Below, one piece after another: positions 47,101 to 59,100 of a DNA stretch of 64,000 nucleotides (position 1 is the first letter of the stretch; every line of letters begins with the position of its first letter). The position numbers were made by a program, and so were the translations under genes. This DNA comes from Ctena decussata (lineage: Eukaryota; Mollusca; Bivalvia; Lucinida; Lucinidae). The notes below the pieces were generated by a model. It saw nothing but the letters and a program-made list of their open reading frames with translations, was not told the DNA's origin and ran no database searches. Location of the stretch: the NCBI GenBank assembly GCA_963989385.1, contig OZ022508.1, forward strand, positions 34,866,166 through 34,930,165, written 5' to 3'.

Positions 47101-50100
47101 TTGAGAATCCAAGATGGCCGCCATTTCTAAAAATAGCAAAAACAACAAAATCAACATCTCCACTAGAACCATTGGGTATATTTGGTTGAAAGTTTGCATG
47201 GAACATAAGTGGGACCTTGCAATTAAATTTTATAAAAATCAAAAAAATCTGTAGCGGAATTAGGTCACAGTGACCTACTTAGCGTTTACAAGACCGAATT
47301 CGCTCAAATGTCAATATCTCAAGAAAACACAAATGGATTCTGATAAGGTTTGGTCAGAAATGGTCCTTGAATTGAATTATTTCAAATTTGTGCCAACTGA
47401 CTATCCAAGATGGCCACCAGGGGGGCCGTTACTAAAAATAGCACAAACATAAAAAATGACAATTTCTCAAGAACCCTTGAATGGAATTTGACCTATTTTG
47501 TTTCAGAATGTTCCTTGCATGAAGACGTTTTGATTAATTGCGATTTGGCAATCCAAGATGGCCACCATCTGCCGTTACTAAAAATAGCACAAAACATGAA
47601 AATGACAATATCTCAGTAACCACTGAATGGATTTTGAGGAAACTTGTGGCAAAATGATTCTTGCATTGAGGTGTTTCAAACGTAATTAAATATAGACCAG
47701 TCATGTTGGCCTATTTTCTAAAAATAGCAAAATGTGAAAATTTGAAAATGTCAATAGAATTGGACTAATTTTGTGTCAGAATGGTCCTTTCATGAAGCCT
47801 TTGCGATTTCTTGCATTTTGGCATTCCAAGATGGCTGCCATCTGCCTTACTAAAAATAGCACAAAACATGAAACTGACAATATCTCCGTAACCCCTGAAT
47901 GGATTTTTATGAAATTTGTGGCAAAATGATTCTTGCATTGAGATGTTTCAAGCATAACTTAATATAGACCAGTCATGTTGGCCTCTGTTACTAAGAATAG
48001 CAAAATGTGAAAATCAGAAAATCTCAATGGAATTGGACTAATTTTGTGTCAGAATGGTCCGTTCATGAAGCCTTTGCGATTTCTTGCATTTTGGCAATCT
48101 TAGATGGCTGCCATCTGCTGTTACTAAAAATAGCATAAAACATGAAAATGACAATATTTCAGTAACCCCTAAATGGATTTTGACAAAATTTGTGGCAAAA
48201 TGATTCTGGCATTGAGATGTTTCAAAAATTAATAAATATAGACCCGCCAAATTGGTCTCTTTTACTTAAAATAGAAAAATGTGAAAATTGAAAAATTACA
48301 ATGGAACTGGACCAGTTTATGTCAGAATGGTCCTTGCATGAAGGCTTTTGATTTTTTGCATTTTGGCATTCCAAGATGGCCTCCATCTGCCATTTCTAAA
48401 AATAGCGCAAAACATGAAATGGCAATATCTCAGTGACCACTGAATAGATTTTGATGAAATTTATGGCAAAATGATTCTTGCAAATCTCAAAGTAATTGGA
48501 CCAATTTTGTGTCAGAATGGTCCGTGGCAAAATAGCCAGGTGAGCGATATCAGGCCCATTTGGGCCTCTTGTTTTTTTGTAATCACAAGAGTCATATAAT
48601 TGCATATTCTCTTGGTAATGTCACTTTATTGTAATGACAATACCTCGAACAAGTTTGCGTTTCAGGTTGGTAGGATCAAAGTCAAGGTCATGAAGACTTT
48701 TTGGGTTTTTGCTTTAAACAACCAGGCTGAGAATGTGACTTTGGTAGTATTAATTTCACAAATATATTATCTCCTCCAGTATGTACTAATATGACTTTTT
48801 ACGCTCTAAATATATTTGGAAATGCTTCAGTTTTAAGATGGTCAAGTTACCCTACTATTTACAGTTTTGCTGATAACAACCAGATAACCAACATGACAGG
48901 CTATGGGGAAGAGGCATTTTCCAATTTCAAGTTATATCAGAGAAACCTCCTGAAGTTCAAATATGCATTCACCAAATATCCCGTACTAAAGAATCTGTAA
49001 GTATTATTTTCTCCCCTTGTTGCATACATAGAGGATCTTGCATGAGTTCTCCGGTATTATGGAACCGACACCACCGACTTACGTCATAACGCATTTGCAA
49101 CGTCAACAAGTTCAAATAAATCTGTGTTAACTTTTCTTTTGTTTGACACTCTTTACAACTGAAAATATTCTAATGATGCATGATAAATAGAAAACCTTTT
49201 GATATCAAGTTTATCAGGCTCAACCAGAAACACGTCGGACTGGCTCGGCAAGCCTCGCCATTCCTACACTGTTTCTGGTCTCGCCTGATAAACTTGATAT
49301 CGAAAGACACTAAAATGGTATTCTCTATATATTAATTGAGTTTTGGACAAGATAACATGCAAGGCTTAAAACCATTTGAACTCACTATCACTTGGAATAG
49401 CACAAGATTTGCCTTTCTGACAATATACTATTGCCATTTTCATAATTTTGTCTTTGAAAAACAGAAAACTGACGCTCAGCGCATTTGGAATGAAGGTTGA
49501 GGCTATAGATGGATGGATGACTTGTAATTTTACTTCCTTTTCAACAGTATTTCAGTAAAATAAGGATGATGGGTGGGTGATAATGAAAGGCTGTGTGCAA
49601 TGGAACCCCGTTTGCGATTGAAAAAAGATTCCCGCTTACATCAGGGCTTAAACCCAGGACCACTAGATCACCCTCAACCTACTGAGCCACCATGGCCCCT
49701 GATAGAGACTATAGGTAATTTCAAATGATAACTTAATGGCCGGAAATTTTTGCCTCACACAACAAGTACATTAGTGCTATGGTTTTCCTTTCGCAATACA
49801 AAATGTTTTTGTATGTCTTTTGCTAAACCTTAAACATGATTTAGGCCAATATCAGCAGGCAAGAAATAATTGCTACAGTTTTACTTAAATTTTGTAAGGC
49901 TTGATATTGTATTCAAATCCTCCCCATGTTGGATGATTTGAATAAAATGTCAAACCAAACTTCATGCCAAAAAGAAAACAAAACAGGAAACTGTTTTAAA
50001 ATATCGTCTGCTGATATTCAAATTCAGCGTGGTTGATATAATTCACACCTGGTTAACTGTGTTTTTAAGGATGTTACAAAACAAAAAAGAGCTGTTATGA

Positions 50101-53100
50101 AACAAAAAAGAGTCATAGTTACCAAACAACCTGATGACCAGGTCGTTTGGTAACTATGACTTTTTCATTTCGTAACAGCTCTTTTTTTTACATTTCGTAA
50201 CAGCCCTTGTATATACATAGTTAACCAGGGGTGATTGTTTATTTGTTAATATTCAGATCTTTGGAGTACAATCAGATAACACAGATAGAGAGTAACACAT
50301 TCTGCAATGTAACAGCACTTGAGAACCTGCACCTTAGCAACAACCAGATAACAGAGGCCAATATTGCTGATGATGCCTTCTCCTGTCTTGGTACACTCAC
50401 ATATCTGTAAGTCATACTTAAATTATTTATTTCATATTCTGTGATATCTCTGGTTATATCACAAAACATAGTAAGAGTATTTATGGATATCCATTAATCA
50501 AATGATGCATAGTCAAAAACAGAGTTTGGGTATCCTGATTTATGGATATGGATTATGGCTGTCCATAATTCCAGTTTTTGGATATCACTAAATAAGGAAA
50601 AGTACTAAAGGGTGTGATGTCATTCCATAACTACTCTAAATAATGTTTTTTCAAACTTCAATTTTGGACAATTTGACTTGTTTTATCAGAATTACCCTGG
50701 TTAGGAAAATTGTCTAAAAAAATTCCAAGTCAGGGAAAAGTCAGGAAGTTTCATGATTGCTTAGGAAAATTTGGAAAGGACTTGAAAAAGTCAGGATAGT
50801 TGAAAATTGATGGCTACAGAAGTCTTGAGCTCAAGAAGAAAGGATACACTTTAAGGGAAGCTAATACATGCACAGAAGTATTTATCTCCCTTCTCTCTTG
50901 AGGCTACTCTTATGGACAGAATTTGCTTCTGGGGGAGCATATTCTTTCCTTTTAAGCAACTCACATTTTCCTTTTCTGTAAGAGGTGATTCTCATTGAAA
51001 AGGGAGACAGGAATCGAAATGACAGAGTTGCATGTGTATTCATTTATACCTTACAGCCATAACACTATGATATGCGACACGACAAAACCAACAAAGTGGC
51101 ATGTGTGCCCTGCGAAGACTCATATCAATCTGGACATCCCCCCAGTCTGATCAGAGTTTGCTGTCTGCATGGAGGTAGCTTTGACCCTTAGCTACCCTTT
51201 AAGCCCAAAGCAAAGACTCTGCTCAGACTGGGCAGATGCCCAGGCTGATCTTAGTCTTCGCTGGGCACAGATGCCACTTTGTTGTTTTGTCATGTCGTGG
51301 CTCATATATTCTGTTCCTTTGTTTTTCTTAAATCTTAACACGATGAGACTGGAATGTAGTTGACATTTGTGAAAGTAATGAACAACATTTTTTTGTAATA
51401 GCAAATAGATCACTTTGGAGATTTGATGAAATTGAATATTAAATATTTTCTTCCTCTCTTTAGGGACCTGGCTGACAACTTGATACAGTATATCCCTACA
51501 GCATTATCAGGTAGTGGTGCTCCTAGTGCAGTAGAGACACTTATTCTCAACAACAACAAGCTCACATTCCTAGAGGCTGGGGCATTTATAAATCTCACTG
51601 CTTTAACACAGCTGTAAGTAAAGTGTTTGTCTTTTTATTTACATTTTAAATAATAGTATCAAAGGGTTTTCAGGGGGGGGGGGGGGGGTTTGCAGTTTGC
51701 TCATAGACTTTTTAAAGGACAGATTTGCATACAATAATCACAGAATAGAACAGATTAACTGAATGATAAAAGTGGCAAAAAAAATCCCACAAAAATATCA
51801 ATATTCTGAATTTATTGTGGCTTACAGAATGTAACGTAAGCTTATAGCATGTGAATAGTGCAGTACATAAATATGCTTTTCCTTACCTGGAACTTTTGTT
51901 TAATTAATCAGTTAATAATTTTATTTATTTTCATATTAGTTTAATCTACACATTTCTTCATCTCTGTTAAAAACTAATTGCCTCATTTAATACACATGTA
52001 TGTTGGTTGAAAAAGAAAACTTTCCTTGCATTTGTCTCCCTCGTAACTAGCAGACAGCAAGATGTGAAGTTAGTTTTCCGGCATAGTCATAGGGATCATA
52101 AGCCTGGTAGGAATAAATTTTCATAGGGTTTCTGGCTTAGTCCTAGGTAAAGGAATGGTAGTCTGCAGACATGCAAGACACAGTCTTCCACAGCCACAGA
52201 ATTCTGTTTCTTTTATTATTATTACTATTTGTTTTCTATTCTTTAGGGAGCTGGCTGAAAATGGAATCTTGGTTATTGAAGATGGTACCTTTCCTGATAC
52301 TCTGCAGTATCTGTAAGTTGTAAAGAAGTTCCCGAGCAAACAGTGTAGACCCCGATAAGACTGCTCTATTAGGAGCAGTCTGATCAGGGTCTGCATGGTT
52401 TGCTATGCCAGCAGGGCATATTTTGACAAAATTTTCCATCTTCTTGTTCTAGTTGCAATATAATTAAAAATGGTTGTAATTATTGTTCATTTACGTTTTG
52501 AATTATTAGAAAATATATTAAGTAAATAGAGAATCTTACGTGTGTGCATGTGGTCATTTCATATGAAATTTATGAAATGTGCTTTGGCAAGTTATATAGA
52601 TTTTGTATGAAATTATCACAAGTGTAAGATTCTGTAAGATATGACTGTTCTAAATGGAATTTCATCATCATAAAGCTTATATTATTTCAATAGAGAACAC
52701 AATGATGTCAAGCTTAAGGATAGCTTCATGAAGCTTCCTGCCTGTAACCAAGAGTTATTTAAAAACGTTTGGTCAAACAAATTTTTTTTGACATGACTGT
52801 AGCCACTGAATAACAGCAACATCATATGTTAAGTGAAAAATCTTTGCATCTGTAACAATTTATTTTTTCGTACTTTTAGAATGGCACTAACTTAAATAAC
52901 AACTTTTTCCTGATCTAATTTCCATAACTTTCACAAGAGTCGGTGTCTTAATGAGACTTGAACCATTTATTGGAAACCATTTAAGAAAACAATTCTATCA
53001 CAACATGAGCTTCGTAAAAATTTGAAGTATTGGGACAGATAGGTATGAACAAACAGTGTAGACCCAGAGCAAACTGCTCCTAAGAGCAGTCTGATCAGGG

Positions 53101-56100
53101 TCTACCCTGTTTGCCATTTTATCTGCACCTTTTTGATGCATTACTGCATTGTAAAACCAAATTGTTCCATTTTTAGGACAATTACAGTAATTTTTCTTGG
53201 TGTCCAAATTTTTTTAGAATTTTAACCCTATTTTTTTTTATCCATGTAATTTCATATTGTCACATATTTTTTTAACTCTAATTCACTAAAATAAGCTTTA
53301 AATTTTGCAAAAGTTGACAAGTTTACAAATATTAAATCATGTTTAGTATCAACGTAACATATGTTTCCCTTTCTCCTTATTTTGTTTTTAGAGTGCTTGC
53401 CAACAACTCATTCCGGTTTCTACACCAGCACCCATTTTCCAACCTTCAGAATCTGATTGGTTTAGATCTGAGTAACAACAATATTGACTATCTCCCTGAG
53501 AACGCATTTGAGAACTGTACTGCTCTAGCGGATATGTAAGTTTGACTCTTTCATCCATAGATATCAGAAACTGACTCTTCATTCTTTGAATTTAGACAAG
53601 TTTTTTTTAAGGGCAACTGAGAAAAGTCAGGACCGGACTGGCAGTAGTGGAGTTTGTTATTGCTAAATTTGCGATTGAAAAGAAAAGCCATAATTTACTT
53701 AATCTTGATATTTCCGTTTTTACTTTGGTGATTATATCAAATGGAAATCCACACAGGACAAAATTTATTATTTAAGGTGACAGGGTAATCTTTCTAGCGG
53801 AAGCAACCCTACTATGAAGCAACTCTACCATGTACATTTTTGCCTCCTTTCTCAATAGGGATCAAATCTTAAAGAAAAGAATTTGCTCCCATAGGAGCAG
53901 AAGTTGCTCCCGTAGGAGCAGATTCTTTCCTTTAAGAGCTGATCCCATTTCAAAGAGCTTTTTTATCCAAAAACGCAAACAGAAAGTCACAAAAATTACT
54001 TCATTGTAAAACTGGTAGAAAAACAGAGGTATACAAATTCACCTTTTAATAGGTGCATTGGAACACTTCCAGAAAGGCAATTCTTATTAATAAGAATTCG
54101 TCTCCCATTTTCCTTGAGGAGCAAATTCTTTCCTTTCAGAGTAGCCCCCATTTTCAAAGGGCTTCATCCTTGGGAAAGCAAACAGGTCTCAAATTGTATT
54201 AAATTCATTTTTCTTGATAAAAATATTGGAAACAAATAGAGGGGTTTCCATTCAATTGTTGTTGTTTTGTTGCTTCACGTCCACGGTAAACAGCCATGGT
54301 CAGGTGGGACAGTCAGTTAACCTTAACACACTATTTCTAAACAGGCTTAGACCTCCTAAACAGTTAACCAGGAATAAGTACTTTTGCCAGTAACTGACAA
54401 CTTGCCTTCTTGAATCAGCAGAATTGGGAAACAAAAGTGAGTGGCCGGACAGGTATCAAATCCAGGACCTCTGGCTCTTGAGTCAGATGCACTTCCCACT
54501 GTGCTACACGGCCCTGCTTACTATATTTATTTGGCTATAAGACAGGATATTTTCTCCCTTCAAAATGGCCCCAAAAATATAAGTCAGTCATACTAATTCT
54601 GCTTCAAGATGCTTTTCCCTGTCAAAACAGTCCCAATAATCATATACTTTTTTTGCAGTGATCTGTCTGGCAACAAGATCCCACGACTGTTGAAGTCCCA
54701 TTTCGCCAGCTCACCTCTAAGTGGTGACATTGTGTTAAGTAATAATCATATTGGATGGATTGAAGATGAAACATTTGCCCATGTTACTTCTCTTGGAAGA
54801 TTGTAAGTATGCCATTTTTATGGTAAATGGCATTTTACAAAAGGGAGGCGTTGTTTAGAGCCTAAAGTACAGTAAATCAGCCACTGCCAAATACCTCTAA
54901 TAGTAATAAACAGTATTAAGCTGAATGGGTACGCTTGCAAAGGAAGCAACTACTATTTTAGCCTCCCTTCTCAGAAGGGGTCAACTCTTAAAGGAAAGAA
55001 TTTGCTTCACTAGGAGCAAATTTTTCCTTTTAAGAGTAGATCCCTTTCAACAAGCTAAGCTCATCCAGAGAAGAAAACCGGAATTCATGCAAGTTAATAT
55101 AACATTATTTTCGGAAAAAAGGCAGGGGACATTTATTAGGGCAGGGGCGTTCATAAGGATTAATATGGTATGTAAACCAGTTCAAATTAATTCTACTTTA
55201 AGATGTTGTTTTTACCTTCCTAAACAGTACCAAAGTTCTAGATCCATCTTATAAGACAGATCTTGATTTATATTTTGGTTGTTATCACAAAAATAGACGG
55301 TAGGTGATAATGAAAGGCTGTGTGCAGTTGAACCCCATATACGATTGAAAAGATCCCTGCCTACAGCAGGGCTCAAACCCAGGACCGCTCGATCAGCAGG
55401 CCAGCGCTTAACCTATTGAGCTATCCGGGCTCCTAGTTTTACTCTGTTTTCTTTGACTGTTTCAGAGATCTGTCTAACAATAAGCTCACCAAGCTACCAG
55501 CAGGAGGGGATTTCAGTGATCTTACTGTACCAAACAGAACTGACATCGCGGACACCTTGGATTTCTCTGGGAATAGAATCAATGTCTTATCTTCTAATGT
55601 CTTCAAGAATCTTACCATCAGAAATACACTGTGAGTTGTTAATGTAATAATTAACTGAAAAAGTCTGAAAATTAGGACAACTGAAATAGCTACCAAAAAT
55701 CTCCTAAAAATGGATGTTTGGTTTGACAATGCAGTAATGCAGCAAAAAGATGCAAATGGAATGGCAAACAGTGTAGGCCCAGATCAGACTGCTGCTTTAA
55801 GAGCAGTATGTTCTGGGTCTGCACTGTTTGCTCAGACCTAGCTGTCCCAATACTTGGAATTTTATGGTAAAAGGTGGTTATGGACATAATAATCATATGT
55901 ACATGTATTTGAACTTTGACTGAAGCTCACTGTCTCAAGAGCTATAGTACCTGGAGTTCTGAAACATGGGTTGTGCATGCCACAAAAAGGGAGAAGCTGA
56001 ATTCTATTATCAAGAATTGCCCTTGACCTACTGTTTTGTGGTTTTTTCATCTGGATAACTACAAATGCAAAATTTATTGGTGTAACTGAGTTTCTCAAGA

Positions 56101-59100
56101 ACTGTAAAACTTGAACGACATGATTGTATGATGTAATTATATTTATATTTGTAGGAATATAAGTTTGTGGTATCTCAATTTTATATAGAGAATATATTTT
56201 TAAGAGAGAATATATTTTATTTCCAAATCAAGGACCCTTTCGGGTAGTTAAAAAAAGTACACATATGATTTGCAAAAATATACACCAACACAAAAATATG
56301 CACACACAAACACACATATATTAACTACATATAACAAACATTACAAAACAATTAGTTGATTATATCTATACGACTTTGTGTGCATCAATGCTCAAAGAAT
56401 GTAGATGGTTTGTTAAAAAAATTAATCATTTAATTTATATTCATGTTTCGGAATTATTTACTTATTCTATTTCAATATATGGTTGATATTCTAGACAATT
56501 TACAATATAATAAGCTAACTCACTTAACACATCTTCCTTTTCCTGTGATAATAACCACCGAGCTTTATTCATATCATTTAGCAAATGAAAGTTTGGGTTA
56601 TTTAAACATATAGTTTAATAGAATTCTGTTCTTTCTGTTTCATATTTGGAGCACTGTGTTAAAAAATGTATTTTATTTTCAACTTCATTTAAACTGCAAT
56701 TTCGACATAATCGTTCTTCTCTTGGTAAGGGTTTTGGTTTATGATACCTTCCAAATTCAGTCATAAGATTATGAGCACCAATACGAATCTTACAAATTGC
56801 TCGCCTGTGGTGAAAATTTGATAAAGATAGATAAGTCTCCATGCAAAAAGATTGTTTTATATTAAAATATGTGTCAAGTTTACCCGAAAGCATATGTTTA
56901 TCCCGCTCTTGATTCCAGTAAGATGTGTATCGTTTTATTAATTTGCTTTTTACAATATTTTTCAAGTGGTTTATAGTAAGATTTGTGCAAGATGAAATCT
57001 TCAACCCTAACAACCGTAGAATGTACGTTGCGGAAGTGTACCACGACTGCAAACCTTCCTTATGCATATGCTTTGACGAAATATAAGAGTCCTTAAGTAC
57101 TCCATCAGGAGCATTTTCTAATCTGTGTAAATATTTCACAATAGAAATAATAACTGAGAAGTACATTGGCAGTCAACCAGTTTCTGACAATACAGCTAAA
57201 TTTGAAGAATACTTATTCACTCCTAAGATATACTTTAAGAAACTCACTTGCGATTTGTTAGTCATACTATTTTTGTATATAGATGGAAACAAGAAAGATT
57301 CGTCCCTTTTACAAGCTTTTGAGTTAGTTTTAAAAACACCCCAAATTTCAGATCCATATAACAAAATAGGTTTAATCAAATGGTCATACAGGTGTAAACT
57401 TGTATTAATACTTGGCTCTGCCGAAGTAATAGTCTTTGTTAATTTGAATGATGCCTTCTTGGCTCTATTAAAAATATCTTGTTGGCCAAAGTTAAATAAA
57501 CCACTTGCTGAAAAATAATATATATTTATTTGGAACTAAAGTTTGCTGATTTGCACTTTTTTTCCCAGTATTCAGATTGAGTACAGTAGTATAGTCCAAG
57601 ATTTTATTTTCAGGCAGTTGTCAAACAACAAAATTACAAGAATTGAAACTGAAGCATTTAATAATGTTGTTGCGTCTGGTATCGATTTTCGCAACAACTT
57701 GCTACGAGAACTGCAATCATATTCGTTCAGAGATGTGAGCATATCGGAAACGTTAGACCTCAGCGAGTTGCACTTTACAGAAATTCCAGCTAATGCCTTG
57801 TATTGTGTGTCGGCAAAGAATATATATCTGAATAATGGTGGTGTCATTACAATACAGCCAGAGGCGCTAACCAATGTCACAGTCACAGAAGATGTGTAAG
57901 TACCCTGATGTGCTTAAATATTGGGACACCTGAAAACCATTAATTTTCCATTTGGGACAAATGGAAAATTAATGGTTATAGGTGTTCCAATACTTTTCAT
58001 GCTGCCACCAATTTGAAAGTTACACAGTTTAGTCCTCAGTAATTCAATTTCTAAGTAATTCAAACAAGAATTAGTATTTTCCTGCACTTCAATTTTGAGG
58101 TTCAGTTGTATTGAGACAGAAGCGCTCAATAAAGTTGTTGTGCATAGTGTGATTTTCGAAACAACTTGCTATGACTGTATCACAGATGCTGAAGCATAAC
58201 CTAGTTCAAGTAAGTATTAACCAATGGGGGCATTATTATTATTGCCTGTGGAATAAATTTGTGTTGAGTTGTCTGGTTTTAGCTCTATCTTAAGAAAATG
58301 CACCGACAGACAAAGGTTCTGTAGAATTTACTGTATATTATATGGTATATCATTTGATATAAATAGATGCTGTTGGCTTTACATTTCTTGCCATTACAAA
58401 GTAACCATTTTTCAAGGTTTTATCCAGTGATTCATTGACCAAATATGTGATCACAGATACTGGTTTGTCGCCTTCTGTATATGGCCGGAGACATCAGAAG
58501 TTTGCCGTACATGAAAAATAGGCCATACAAAGGGTTTTAAATAAACAGAAATACCCTGAAAAAGAACAGACTTTTGTATTAAAGTTGTATGCATAGACTG
58601 CTATGTTTTTTTGCTATTTAACAAAGGGGAACAACTTTCGTGACTCTCTGTCTTCCTCCCTGGACAAAGAATCCACTGCAAAATGGTGTCTTCTCTTAAA
58701 GAAAGAATTTGCTCCTACAGGAGCAAATTCTTTCCAGTAAGTGTTGACACCCATTGAGAAGGGAGACGAAAAAGAAGACGGCAGAATTGTTTCCCCTGCA
58801 AGTGTACCAATTCACCTTAATATATTTCTGTACTTTTCTTTTTTCCAGGAATCTGGCAAACAATTCTCTAAGTACAATAGAGGGGTCCATCTTTGGAGGG
58901 GCGTCAGTTGTAGGCAGGGACTTGTTGTTGCAGAGCAATAGTGTGACTGGTCTTAGTTATGATGCCTTTGACCATGTTAGCATCACTAATATTTTTCTGA
59001 ATGACAACCTGCTTACTGTCTATCCACAGGCCTTGTTGTTGCAGAATCCTGAGATTATGTAAGTAGATACTAGTATTTTACTGTAGGGATCAAACCTGGT

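Noticed and set aside
52694..52743. Possible extra LRR exon (EHNDVKLKDSFMKLPAC) with AG and GT borders
   Set aside because: Its length of 50 nt breaks the phase-2/2 pattern and would shift the frame; the LRR core LxLxxN is absent. At most a relic.
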